In this document: in pieces, positions 50,734 through 61,360 of the stretch
How positions within the stretch are numbered: position 1 is the first letter of the stretch
Layout of the letters: every line of letters begins with the position of its first letter
Origin: Nonomuraea glycinis
GTDB lineage: Bacteria; Actinomycetota; Actinomycetes; Streptosporangiales; Streptosporangiaceae
Length of the DNA: 64,000 bases
Assembly (NCBI RefSeq): GCF_014646515.1
Contig: NZ_BMNK01000011.1
Location: forward strand, 84,634 to 148,633
Direction of reading: 5' to 3'
Notes under the pieces: generated by a model
Databases searched by the model: none
What the model was told of the DNA's origin: nothing
The model's input: only the letters and a program-made list of their open reading frames with translations
Made by a program: the position numbers and the translations under genes

Positions 50734-51470
50734 CTACTTGGCGTTGGCCTTGAGGTAGTCGCTGTTCATCTGGGCGATGGTGTCCAGCGGGATGCCCTTG
50801 GGGCAGACGGCCGTGCACTCGCCGGTGTTGGTGCAGCCGCCGAAGCCCTCGGCGTCCATCTGGTCCACCATGGCCTTGGCGCGGGACAGGCGTTCCGGCT
50901 GGCCCTGGGGCAGCAGGCTCAGATGGGTGATCTTGGCGGCGGTGAAGAGGGAGGCGGAGCCGTTGGGGCAGGCCGCCACGCACGCGCCGCAGCCGATGCA
51001 GGTGGCCGCGTCGAACGCCGAGTCGGCGTCCTCCTTGCGGACCGGCAGGCTGTGCGCGTCGGGCGCCGAGCCGGCCGGGACGGACACGAAGCCGCCCGCC
51101 TGGATGATCCGGTCGAACGCGCTGCGGTCCACGACCAGGTCCTTGACCACGGGGAACGGCGCGGCCCGCCACGGCTCGATGGTGATGGTGGCGCCGTCCT
51201 CGAAGTGGCGCATGTGCAGCTGGCAGGTCGTGGTGGCCACCTGCTCGCCGTGCGCGACACCGTTGATGACCATGCCGCACATGCCGCAGATGCCTTCGCG
51301 GCAGTCGTGGTCGAAGGCGATCGGGTCGTCGCCTTCGAGGATGAGGCGTTCGTTCAGGACGTCGAGCATCTCCAGGAAAGACATGTCCGGAGACACCTCT
51401 TCAACCCGATATTTCACCATCCGTCCGGAGTCGGAGGGGCCGCTCTGCCGCCAGACCTTGAGGGTCAGGT

Positions 51471-51474
<4 letters not shown>
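50734..51474 (-). CDS. sdhB: Succinate dehydrogenase iron-sulfur subunit SdhB (cytochrome b558 type)
   Basis: 246 aa. The 2Fe-2S cysteines are in CREGICGMCGMVING, and the 4Fe-4S/3Fe-4S set is in CIGCGACVAACPNG and CTNTGECTAVCPKGI. It carries electrons from the flavin of SdhA to the membrane quinone site. The GTG start overlaps the sdhA stop (GTGA). It is the last gene of the operon and is followed by a strong hairpin. Confidence 0.93.
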
Positions 51475-53392
<1,918 letters not shown>

Positions 53393-53396
<4 letters not shown>

Positions 53397-54145
53397 TTGA
53401 CCACTCCGAACGTGATGGCGAGGGGCGGCGCGAGGAAGCCGATGACGAGTACGGCGGAGACCAGCGCGGCGCCCGTGCGCAGTGCCTTGTAGCGGTTGCG
53501 GTTGGCCCAGCCGAGCGTCTGGAAGGCGCTCCAGATGCCGTGCCGCAGGTGCAGACCGACCATGACCACGGCCACGAGGTAGATCAGCGTCATCCACCAC
53601 CGGGACGGGTCGAACCCTGCGATCATCCGGTCGGCCGGCGTGGAGACGGGGCCCTTCGGGTTGACCACACCGAAGGTCAGGTCGAGCAGGTGCCAGACGA
53701 GGAACAGCACGATCGTGACGCCGCCGTACCGCATGATGTGCGTCGCGTAGCCGCCGGCCTGCGACTTCTTGGCGGCGTACTTCACCGGCCGCGCGGCGTG
53801 GGCGCGGCGCGACAGGGAGATGGCGGCCCAGATGTGCAGCACGACCGAGACGGCGAGCACGACCTCCACGATCGTCAGCAGCGTCCGGTACGGCGCGAGC
53901 GGCTCCAGCAGGGTGCGCAGGGCGGTCGCGTAGTCGTTGAACGAGTCCCTGCTGATGAAGATCTTGAGGTTGCCCAGCATGTGGCCGACGAGGAAGAGCA
54001 CCATCACGGCCCCCGTGACGGCCATGACGACTTTCTTGCCGTTGGACGAGGCCAGGAACCCACGCGGCCTGCCGCGCGTTGGCTTGTCAGCGGGCTTGGG
54101 GGGAATCGGCGCTGTAGCGGCGCCGCGCTCTATCGTGGCTGTCAC
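53393..54145 (-). CDS. sdhC: Succinate dehydrogenase cytochrome b558 subunit SdhC
   Basis: 250 aa with five predicted membrane helices: VVMAVTGAVMVLFLVGHMLG, TLLTIVEVVLAVSVVLHIWA, VTIVLFLVWHLLDLTFGVV, MTLIYLVAVVMVGLHLRHG and ALVSAVLVIGFLA. Conserved histidines in helices 1, 2, 3 and 4 would bind two hemes. It anchors SdhAB and reduces menaquinone. The GTG at 54145 follows AGGAG. The operon diverges from a LysR gene across a 135-bp region with a LysR box. Confidence 0.9.
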
Positions 54146-54203
54146 ATCTCCTGACGCTAGGTATCGCGCGGGTGCCCGTCCAAGTCATCACGGGCCTGGT
54201 TTC

Positions 54204-54220
54204 CATAGCCTCCGGCTATG
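54204..54220. promoter_or_regulatory. LysR-type box between sdhCAB and the LysR gene
   Basis: CATAGCC-TCC-GGCTATG: a perfect 7-bp dyad holding the 15-bp ATAG-N7-CTAT form of the LysR (T-N11-A) box. It lies between the divergent starts, 59 bases from sdhC and 61 from the LysR gene. Confidence 0.65.
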
Positions 54221-54280
54221 ATGTCTGGTTTGTACGGCAGCCGTACGGGCATCCGAGTCAGCCGGTGCGAGGAATATCAC

Positions 54281-55210
54281 ATGCAGCTGCAGCAGTTGGC
54301 GTACTTCGTCGCGGTGGCGGAGAGCAGGCATTTCACCCACGCGGCCCAGCGGATGCGGGTCGCCCAGCCGTCGTTGAGCAAGCAGATCAAGGCGCTGGAG
54401 GCCGAGCTCGGCGCCCCGCTGTTCTCCCGTGCCCGGGGCAACGTCACGCTGACCCCGGCGGGCGAGGCGCTGCTCCCGCTCGCCCGCCGCATGCTGGCCG
54501 ACGCCGACACCGCCAGGCAGGAGGTCGCCGAGCTCGCCGGCCTGCGCCGGGGCAGGGTGCGGCTGGGGGCGACGCCGTCGCTGTGCGCCGGGCTGGTGGC
54601 CGACGTGCTGGCCCGTTTCCACGACGCCTACCCGGGGATCGGCCTGCTGGTGGAGGAGGGCGGCTCGCGGGACCTGGTGGGCGCCCTGGCCCGCGGCCAG
54701 CTCGACCTGTCACTGATCATCATGCCGTTGCAGCACGACGACCCCTCCCTGGTGACCGAGGACATCCTGCGCGAGAACCTCGTGGTGGTCTCGCCCGCGC
54801 ACGATCGCGTGCACAAGCCGTACCTGCGCATCGAGGACCTGCGCGGCAGGCCGCTGGTGATGTTCCGGCGTGGCTACGACCTGCGGGAGGCGACGCTGGC
54901 GGCCTGCCGGCAGGCCGGGTTCGAGCCGAGGTTCGCCATCGAGGGCGGCGAGATGGACGCGGTGCTGCGTTTCGTGGAGGCCGGGCTGGGCGTGGCCGTG
55001 GTGCCGTCGATGGTGCTCGACGGGCGCCCGGGGGTGGCCGGCACGCCGCTGGCGCCGCCGGGACTGACCCGGACGATCGCGCTGGCGCACCGTAAGGACG
55101 TGGAGCCGACCCGCGCGGCGCAGGCGTTTCGCGCTACTCTGCTCGCCTTCGTCCATGAAGCCGGCCAGGACGGCACCCTTCCGCAAGGGGTGGAACTCAT
55201 CGCAGAATGA
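54281..55210 (+). CDS. LysR family transcriptional regulator
   Basis: 309 aa. The N-terminal HTH (MQLQQLAYFVAVAESRHFTH, AAQRMRVAQPSLSKQIKALE) and the effector domain (about 90-300) are complete. LysR proteins usually control the divergent gene, here sdhCAB, with a co-inducer from the pathway. GAGGA precedes the ATG at 54281. Upstream in-frame codons to 54218 lie in the operator region and are rejected. Confidence 0.92.
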   Translation: MQLQQLAYFVAVAESRHFTHAAQRMRVAQPSLSKQIKALEAELGAPLFSRARGNVTLTPAGEALLPLARRMLADADTARQEVAELAGLRRGRVRLGATPSLCAGLVADVLARFHDAYPGIGLLVEEGGSRDLVGALARGQLDLSLIIMPLQHDDPSLVTEDILRENLVVVSPAHDRVHKPYLRIEDLRGRPLVMFRRGYDLREATLAACRQAGFEPRFAIEGGEMDAVLRFVEAGLGVAVVPSMVLDGRPGVAGTPLAPPGLTRTIALAHRKDVEPTRAAQAFRATLLAFVHEAGQDGTLPQGVELIAE

Positions 55211-55243
55211 GCCCGACGACCCCCACTTCCCGAAGAGGCGTGT

Positions 55244-56380
55244 GTGACGGCAACTCTCTCCGAAACGCTGACGCTGCTCCTCATAGAGGACGATGACGGG
55301 GACGCGTTTCTCGTCGAGGAGTTGCTCAGGCAGGCCGAGGCGCCACCGAGGATCACCTGGGTGCGCAACCTGGCGGAGACCAGGGCCAAGCTGACCTCGG
55401 AGATCCAGTGCGTGCTGGTCGACCTCTCGCTGCCCGACGCCACCGGTCTCGAAGCGCTGGAGCAGGTGCTGGCGATGGCCCCGCACGCGGCGGTGCTCGT
55501 CCTGACCGGTCTGCGCGATGTGCACGTCGGGGTGGCGGCCGTGCAGGCGGGAGCCCAGGACTACCTGGTGAAGCAGGACGTCGACGCGCGACTGCTGGCC
55601 AGGTCGGTCCGGTACGCGATGGAGCGCAAGCGGGCGGACCTGGCGCAGATCAGGCTGGTCGAGGCCGAGCTGACCGCCAAGGAGAACGCCCGCCTGGAGA
55701 ACGGCCTGCTGCCCGTCCCCCTGCTGCACACCAAGAAGCTGCGGCACGTCACGCGCTACCTGCCGGGGACGCAGGGCTCCCGGCTCGCCGGTGACTTCCT
55801 GGACACCGTGCAGACTCCCGACGGCTCGGTGCACATCGTGGTCGGTGACGTGTGCGGGCACGGCCCGGACGAGGCCGCGCTCGGGGTGGCGCTGCGCATC
55901 GCCTGGCGCACGCTGGTGCTCGCCGGGCAGAGCGGTGACCTGCTGCTGCGCACGATGGACACGCTGCTGCGGGCCGAGCGCAAGGCGCCGGAGATCTTCA
56001 CCACGCTCTGCATGGCGACGATCACGCCGGACCTGACGCACGCCAGGATGCGGGTGGTCGGCCATCCGCCTCCGGTGCTGGTGCGCGACGGCGTCATCGA
56101 GGCGCTCGGCGGCGGGCCGTCCGGGCCGCCGCTCGGCATCTTCCCCGACATCGAGTGGACGGCCATCGACGTGCCGCTGGGCGAGAGGTGGTCGATGATG
56201 CTCTACACCGACGGCCTGATCGAGGCGGCGGTCGGCGAGAACCGGCAACTGCTGGGCGTCGACGGGCTGGTGGACCTCGTCAAGCAGCATGGCGCCATCG
56301 ACCTCGATCGGCTCATCAGGCATGTGGGCACGCTCAGCGACGACCTCGCCGCGATGCTCGTGAGCAGGAGCGGCACATGA
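55244..56380 (+). CDS. Response regulator fused to a PP2C-type (RsbU/SpoIIE) phosphatase
   Basis: 378 aa. The N-terminal receiver has an acidic pocket (LLIEDDDGD), phospho-acceptor Asp60 (VLVDLSLPDATG) and a Lys in AGAQDYLVKQD. A linker helix leads to a PP2C domain (about 165-375) with GDFLDTV, GDVCGHGPDEAAL, VGHPPPVLV and YTDGLIEA metal and catalytic segments. It probably dephosphorylates an anti-sigma antagonist when activated. Its stop overlaps the ATG of the histidine kinase (ATGA). No anti-sigma gene lies alongside. Confidence 0.9.
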   Translation: MTATLSETLTLLLIEDDDGDAFLVEELLRQAEAPPRITWVRNLAETRAKLTSEIQCVLVDLSLPDATGLEALEQVLAMAPHAAVLVLTGLRDVHVGVAAVQAGAQDYLVKQDVDARLLARSVRYAMERKRADLAQIRLVEAELTAKENARLENGLLPVPLLHTKKLRHVTRYLPGTQGSRLAGDFLDTVQTPDGSVHIVVGDVCGHGPDEAALGVALRIAWRTLVLAGQSGDLLLRTMDTLLRAERKAPEIFTTLCMATITPDLTHARMRVVGHPPPVLVRDGVIEALGGGPSGPPLGIFPDIEWTAIDVPLGERWSMMLYTDGLIEAAVGENRQLLGVDGLVDLVKQHGAIDLDRLIRHVGTLSDDLAAMLVSRSGT

Positions 56381-57513
56381 GCATCCATCCTCTGCCTCCG
56401 GCCAAGCCGGCCACCGGGGTCGGCAGGCTGCCGGTCGCCCGCCTGTTCGTCTTCACCGGCGCGGTGACCACGGTGGCGTTCCTGGCCGGGGCGGCGGTCA
56501 TCATGAAGATGATCGCCGACGCCCGCGCCATGAGCCCCAGGCCCGAGGTCGCCGAGCAGATCGGCCTGCTGAACGTGGCGCTGTGGGTGCTGTTCCTGGT
56601 GCTCCTGGCCGCGGGCGTGGGGCTGGGGTTCATCGTGCACCTCACCGTGCTCAAGCCCATCGCCCAGCTCACCGAGCAGGTGCGCACGGTCGCGAGCGGC
56701 GACTTCGACCACCGGCTGGGCGTCGAGAGGCCCGCGGAGCTCGCGGAGCTGTCCAGCCACGTCGACTCGATGCGCAGGCGCATCGTGTCGGCCTGGCGCA
56801 CCGCCTCCGACCAGGCCGACGAGCTGCGGCGCTCCAACGGCGAGCTGGAGCAGTTCGCGTACGTGGCCAGCCACGACCTGCAGGAGCCGCTGCGCAAGGT
56901 GTCCAGCTTCAGCCAGATGCTCGAACAGCGCTACGGCGATCAGCTCGACGACCGGGCCAAGCAGTACATCCACTACGCGGTCGACGGCGCCAAGCGAATG
57001 CAGCTCCTGATCAACGACCTGCTCGACTTCTCCAGGGTCGGCCGGGTCACCAGCGGGCGCGAAGCGGTGACGACCCGGCCGTCGCTGGACTCGGCGCTGG
57101 AGAACCTGTCGGCGGCGATCGAGGACGCCGAGGCCACGGTCACCGCGGACGAGCTGCCCACGGTGCTGGGCAACCGCGCCCAGCTCACCCAGCTCTTCCA
57201 GAACCTGATCGAGAACGCGATCAAGTTCCGCTCCGAGTCGCCGCCCCGCGTCCACATCGGCGCCATCAGGTCCGGCGACCTGTGGGAGTTCAGCTGCTCC
57301 GACAACGGGATCGGGGTCGAGCCTCAGTACGCCGACCGGATCTTCCTCATCTTCCAGCGCCTGCACCCGCGCGACGTCTATCCGGGCACCGGGATCGGGC
57401 TCGCCCTCTGCCGCAAGATCGTGGAGTTCCACGGCGGGCAGCTCTGGCTCGACGCGAGCGGCGAGGACCAGGGCACCACGTTCCGCTGGACGCTCCCCGC
57501 GGCCGGCGACTGA
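56377..57513 (+). CDS. Sensor histidine kinase (HAMP, HisKA, HATPase)
   Basis: 378 aa. Two membrane helices (about 25-43 and 67-88) flank a short outer loop of about 20 residues. HAMP follows at about 88-145, the HisKA phospho-site is His166 (YVASHDLQEPLRKV), and the ATP-binding N, G1 and G2 boxes are LIENAIKF, DNGIG and GTGIGLAL. The tiny outer loop suggests membrane or internal sensing. Its ATG overlaps the phosphatase stop, so it is the likely kinase for Asp60 of that protein. AGGAG precedes the start. Confidence 0.9.
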   Translation: MSIHPLPPAKPATGVGRLPVARLFVFTGAVTTVAFLAGAAVIMKMIADARAMSPRPEVAEQIGLLNVALWVLFLVLLAAGVGLGFIVHLTVLKPIAQLTEQVRTVASGDFDHRLGVERPAELAELSSHVDSMRRRIVSAWRTASDQADELRRSNGELEQFAYVASHDLQEPLRKVSSFSQMLEQRYGDQLDDRAKQYIHYAVDGAKRMQLLINDLLDFSRVGRVTSGREAVTTRPSLDSALENLSAAIEDAEATVTADELPTVLGNRAQLTQLFQNLIENAIKFRSESPPRVHIGAIRSGDLWEFSCSDNGIGVEPQYADRIFLIFQRLHPRDVYPGTGIGLALCRKIVEFHGGQLWLDASGEDQGTTFRWTLPAAGD

Positions 57514-57576
57514 CGAATGCCGGATTTTGCGCAACTCATAAGAGTTGTCCGCCAAATCGATAACTTTTTCGCGACT

Positions 57577-57594
57577 GTGGGGTAGTTGCCCCAC
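57577..57594 (+). terminator. Hairpin after the histidine kinase gene
   Basis: GTGGGG-TAGTTG-CCCCAC, 6-bp arms and a 6-base loop, 64 bases past the kinase stop. Weak, but in the right place to insulate the following operon. Confidence 0.4.
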
Positions 57595-57619
57595 CTGGGA
57601 AGTACTCCTGACGGGGGTA

Positions 57620-57635
57620 CGTGACAGGAATCACA
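57620..57635. promoter_or_regulatory. CRP-like binding site upstream of the Sdh1-type operon
   Basis: CGTGACAGGAATCACA matches 15 of 16 positions of the actinobacterial CRP consensus TGTGA-N6-TCACA. It lies 169 bases before the sdhC start. A second inverted repeat, GTGAG-N8-CTCAC, is at 57652-57669. cAMP-CRP control of the sdh operon is known in Mycobacterium smegmatis. Confidence 0.55.
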
Positions 57636-57803
57636 GCAGGTCATTGAAAAAGTGAGTGACGCTCCTCACAAATCCGCATGCGGTCGTCGTAACGTATCCC
57701 ACACCAACGCGCGCCGGTACGGCTCAGCCCGACCGCATACGCGCCACAACGAACGACCCGGACCCCAGGCGTGCGGGGTCCGCGGGAGGTGGAGAGGTCC
57801 GCG

Positions 57804-58586
57804 ATGACCCAGACGACGCCCGATCCAGTGAGAAGGCAGCGTGCCCAAGTCAAGGTGCGCACGCTGCGCACCGACCGATGGTGGCTCGCCCCGCTGCTGA
57901 CGTTCCTCGGGCTCAGTTCATTCCTTGTCTACGGTGTGTGGGCGATCCTCGACACCAGCTACTTCGTCGACCCGTACATAGCCCCGTTCTCGTCCCCGTG
58001 TCTGGCGACCTCGTGTCCCGAGGGAGCCCGGTTCCTGGGCTGGGCGCCGTTCGGTGACTGGTACACCCTGCCGCCGGGGCTGCTCATCCTCGGCCTGCCG
58101 GGCGGGTTCCGGTTGACGTGCTACTACTACCGCAAGTCCTACTACCGCTCCTTCTGGCTGTCGCCGGCCGCGTGCGCGGTGCAGGAGCCGCACGGCAAGT
58201 ACACCGGCGAGACGCGCTTCCCGCTGATCGTCCAGAACGTGCACCGCTACTTCTTCTACTTCGCCATCCTCATCGGTGGAGTGCTCACCTATGACGCGAT
58301 CCTGGCGCTCATCCACAAGCCGATCGGCCTCGGCACCTGGATCCTGGTGCTCAACGCCGTCCTCATTCTCGGCTACACGTTCGGCTGCCACTCCTGCCGT
58401 CACATCACCGCGGGCCGGCTCAACCACTTCTCCCGCCATCCCGTCCGCTACCGGGCCTGGACGTTCGTCTCCAAGCTGAACGCCAGGCACCAGCAGTTGG
58501 CATGGGCCTCGATGTTCTCCGTCATGGGCGCCGACCTCTATGTCCGCCTGGTGGCCAAGGGCATCATCGCCTTCCCGTTCGCGTAA
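57804..58586 (+). CDS. sdhC1: Succinate dehydrogenase membrane subunit, Sdh1 type
   Basis: 260 aa. Five to six predicted membrane helices begin at PLLTFLGLSSFLVYGVWAIL. Conserved HRYFFYFAI, CHSCRHITAG and ARHQQLAWASMF segments resemble the single membrane subunit of mycobacterial Sdh1 (Rv0249c). It links SdhA/SdhB to the quinone pool. GGAGAGG stands 6 bases before the ATG. The 290-bp upstream gap holds a hairpin and a CRP-like site. Confidence 0.85.
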   Translation: MTQTTPDPVRRQRAQVKVRTLRTDRWWLAPLLTFLGLSSFLVYGVWAILDTSYFVDPYIAPFSSPCLATSCPEGARFLGWAPFGDWYTLPPGLLILGLPGGFRLTCYYYRKSYYRSFWLSPAACAVQEPHGKYTGETRFPLIVQNVHRYFFYFAILIGGVLTYDAILALIHKPIGLGTWILVLNAVLILGYTFGCHSCRHITAGRLNHFSRHPVRYRAWTFVSKLNARHQQLAWASMFSVMGADLYVRLVAKGIIAFPFA

Positions 58587-58596
58587 GGATCTCTCA

Positions 58597-60486
58597 GTGG
58601 AAATCGAGCGTCACGAATACGACGTCATCGTCATCGGCGCAGGAGGCGCCGGGCTGCGGGCGGCCATCGAGGCGCGCCAGCAGGGCAAGCGCACCGCGAT
58701 CGTCTGCAAGTCGCTGTTCGGCAAGGCCCACACGGTCATGGCCGAAGGCGGCGCGGCGGCCGCGATGGGCAACGTCAACTCCGACGACAACTGGATGGTG
58801 CACTTCCGTGACACCATGCGGGGCGGCAAGTTCCTCAACAACTGGCGGATGGCCGAACTGCACGCCAAGGAGGCCCCGGACCGGGTCTGGGAGCTGGAGG
58901 CCTGGGGTGCGCTGTTCGACCGCACCAAGGACGGCAAGATCAGCCAGCGTAACTTCGGCGGCCACGAGTACCCCCGCCTCGCGCACGTGGGCGACCGCAC
59001 CGGCCTGGAGCTGATCCGTACCCTCCAGCAGCGCGTGGTCGCGCTGCAGCAGGAGGACTACGAGACGCACGGCGACTACGAGGCCTACATCAAGGTCTTC
59101 CAGGAATGTACGATCACCCGCCTGCTCAAGGACGGTGACCGGATCTCCGGCGGCTTCGGCTACTGGCGCGAGAGCGGCAACTTCGTCCTCTTCGACGCCC
59201 CGGCCGTGGTCCTGGCCACCGGCGGCATCGGCAAGTCCTACGTGGTCACCTCCAACTCCTGGGAGTACACCGGAGACGGCCACGCCCTGGCCCTGCTCGC
59301 CGGCGCGAACCTGATCAACATGGAGTTCATCCAGTTCCACCCCACCGGGATGGTCTGGCCGCCCTCCGTGCGCGGCATCCTCGTCACCGAGTCGGTGCGC
59401 GGCGACGGCGGTGTGCTGCGCAACTCCGAGGGCGAGCGGTTCATGTTCAACTACGTCCCGGACGTCTTCAAGGACAAGTACGCCACCTCCGAGGAGGAGG
59501 GCGACCGCTGGTACACCGACCAGGCCAACAACCGCCGCCCTCCGGAGCTGCTGCCGCGTGACGAGGTGGCCCGCGCCATCAACGCCGAGGTGAAGGCCGG
59601 TCGCGGCTCACCCCAGGGCGGCGTCTACCTCGACGTCTCCACCCGGCTGCCCGCCGAGGAGATCAAGAGGCGGCTGCCGTCGATGCACCACCAGTTCAAG
59701 GAGCTGGCCGACGTCGACATCACCGCCGAGCCCATGCAGGTGGGCCCGACCTGCCACTACATCATGGGCGGCATCGAGGTGGACGCCGACTCCGGCGCGG
59801 CCTCCGTGCCCGGCCTGTTCGCGGCGGGCGAGGTCTCCGGCGGCATGCACGGCTCCAACCGGCTGGGCGGCAACTCGCTGTCCGACCTGCTGGTGTTCGG
59901 CCGGCGGGCGGGCGCGGGCGCGGCGGCCTACCTCGACGGGCTCCCCGCCCGGCCCAAGGTGGACCAGGTGCAGGTGGACGCCGCCCGCGCGGAGGCCGAG
60001 GCGCCGCTGCAGCGCGCCGGCGAGAACCCGTACGAAGTGCATCAGGAGCTCCAGCGGACGATGAACGAGCTCGTCGGCATCATCCGCAAGGCCGAGGAGG
60101 TGTCCGAGGCGCTGGAGGTCGTGGAGAAGCTCAAGGAGCGTGTCCAGCTTGTCGGCGCGGCCGGGACGCGCATCTACAACCCCGGCTGGCACCTCGCGCT
60201 GGACCTGCGCAACATGGTCCTGGTGTCGGAGTGCGTGGCCCGCGCCGCGCTGCTGCGCCAGGAGAGCCGTGGCGGGCACACCCGCGACGACTTCCCCGGC
60301 ATGCGGCCCGAGTGGCGCCAGAAGCTGCTCGCCTGCTCCACCGAGGACGGCACGTCGATCACCATCGAAGAGAAGGCCCAGCCCGCGATGCGGGACGACC
60401 TGATTTCGCTCTTCGACCGGGACGAGCTGTCCAAGTACCTCACCGACGAAGAGATGGCCGAGTTCGACAGGATCGCGAAGTCATGA
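58597..60486 (+). CDS. sdhA1: Succinate dehydrogenase flavoprotein, Sdh1 type
   Basis: 629 aa. It starts VEIERHEYDVIVIGAGGAGL, matching Rv0248c, with the flavin His segment GKAHTVMAEGGAAAAMGN and the active-site region MEFIQFHPTG and RGDGGVL. It oxidises succinate. The GTG at 58597 lies 8 bases after AAGGA and 10 bases past the sdhC stop. Its sequence differs clearly from the SdhA at 51471, so the window encodes two distinct complexes. Confidence 0.93.
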   Translation: MEIERHEYDVIVIGAGGAGLRAAIEARQQGKRTAIVCKSLFGKAHTVMAEGGAAAAMGNVNSDDNWMVHFRDTMRGGKFLNNWRMAELHAKEAPDRVWELEAWGALFDRTKDGKISQRNFGGHEYPRLAHVGDRTGLELIRTLQQRVVALQQEDYETHGDYEAYIKVFQECTITRLLKDGDRISGGFGYWRESGNFVLFDAPAVVLATGGIGKSYVVTSNSWEYTGDGHALALLAGANLINMEFIQFHPTGMVWPPSVRGILVTESVRGDGGVLRNSEGERFMFNYVPDVFKDKYATSEEEGDRWYTDQANNRRPPELLPRDEVARAINAEVKAGRGSPQGGVYLDVSTRLPAEEIKRRLPSMHHQFKELADVDITAEPMQVGPTCHYIMGGIEVDADSGAASVPGLFAAGEVSGGMHGSNRLGGNSLSDLLVFGRRAGAGAAAYLDGLPARPKVDQVQVDAARAEAEAPLQRAGENPYEVHQELQRTMNELVGIIRKAEEVSEALEVVEKLKERVQLVGAAGTRIYNPGWHLALDLRNMVLVSECVARAALLRQESRGGHTRDDFPGMRPEWRQKLLACSTEDGTSITIEEKAQPAMRDDLISLFDRDELSKYLTDEEMAEFDRIAKS

Positions 60487-61238
60487 GCTACAAGGCAAAG
60501 TTCAAGGTCTGGCGCGGTGAAGGCGGCGAGGGCAAACTCGAGGACTTCACCATCGAGGTGAACGAGGGCGAGGTCGTCCTCGACATCATCCACCGCCTCC
60601 AGGCCACCCAGGCGCCCGATCTCGCGGTCCGCTGGAACTGCAAGGCGGGCAAGTGCGGCTCCTGCTCCATGGAGATCAACGGCAAGCCCCGGCTGGGCTG
60701 TATGACGCGGATGTCCACGTTCAGCGAGGACGAGACGATCACCGTCACGCCGATGCGGACGTTCCCCGTCATCAAGGACCTCGTCACCGACGTCTCCTAC
60801 AACTACGAGAAGGCCCGGGAGGTGCCCTCCTTCACCCCGCCGGAGGGGGTGCGGCCGGGCGAATACCGGATGCAGCAGGTCGATGTCCAGCGGGGCCAGG
60901 AGTTCCGCAAGTGCATCGAGTGTTTCATGTGCAACAACGTGTGCCACGTCATCCGTGACCACGAGGAGAACAAGCCGGCCTTCTCCGGGCCGCGGTTCTT
61001 CATCCGGATCGCCGAGCTGGACATGCACCCGTACGACGTGGCGCCGGACCGCAAGGAGACGGCCCAGGGGGAGCACGGCCTCGGCTACTGCAACATCACC
61101 AAGTGCTGCACCGAGGTCTGCCCCGAACACATCAAGATCACCGACAACGCGATCATCCCGATGAAGGAGCGCGTCGTCGACACCAAGTACGACCCGCTGG
61201 TGTGGCTGGGCAACAAGATCTTCAAGCGCTCGAAGTAG
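60483..61238 (+). CDS. sdhB1: Succinate dehydrogenase iron-sulfur subunit, Sdh1 type
   Basis: 251 aa. The 2Fe-2S cysteines are in NCKAGKCGSCSMEING, and the second and third cluster motifs are CIECFMCNNVCHV and CCTEVCPEHI. These spacings are those of mycobacterial Rv0247c. The ATG overlaps the SdhA stop (ATGA). A strong hairpin follows the stop. Confidence 0.93.
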   Translation: MSYKAKFKVWRGEGGEGKLEDFTIEVNEGEVVLDIIHRLQATQAPDLAVRWNCKAGKCGSCSMEINGKPRLGCMTRMSTFSEDETITVTPMRTFPVIKDLVTDVSYNYEKAREVPSFTPPEGVRPGEYRMQQVDVQRGQEFRKCIECFMCNNVCHVIRDHEENKPAFSGPRFFIRIAELDMHPYDVAPDRKETAQGEHGLGYCNITKCCTEVCPEHIKITDNAIIPMKERVVDTKYDPLVWLGNKIFKRSK

Positions 61239-61244
61239 GCCGCT

Positions 61245-61277
61245 GACGTGGCGGGGCCCTCAGGGTCCCGCCACGTC
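61245..61277 (+). terminator. Terminator of the Sdh1-type operon
   Basis: Arms of 15 bp (GACGTGGCGGG, one G-T pair, CCC) and a 3-base loop, 6 bases past the sdhB stop. The following 80 bases contain imperfect tandem copies of GTCACTTCCGGC. Confidence 0.8.
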
Positions 61278-61360
61278 GCATGTCCGGACCAGGTCGCTTC
61301 TGGCGGCAGCCGTCAGGATCAAGTCACTTCCGGCCTTCTGGCGGTGGCCGTGGGGTCAGG

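Noticed and set aside
57652..57669. A Rex (NADH-sensing) operator
   Set aside because: The arms GTGAG/CTCAC and the 8-base spacing differ from the known TTGTGAA-type consensus; kept only as an unassigned inverted repeat.
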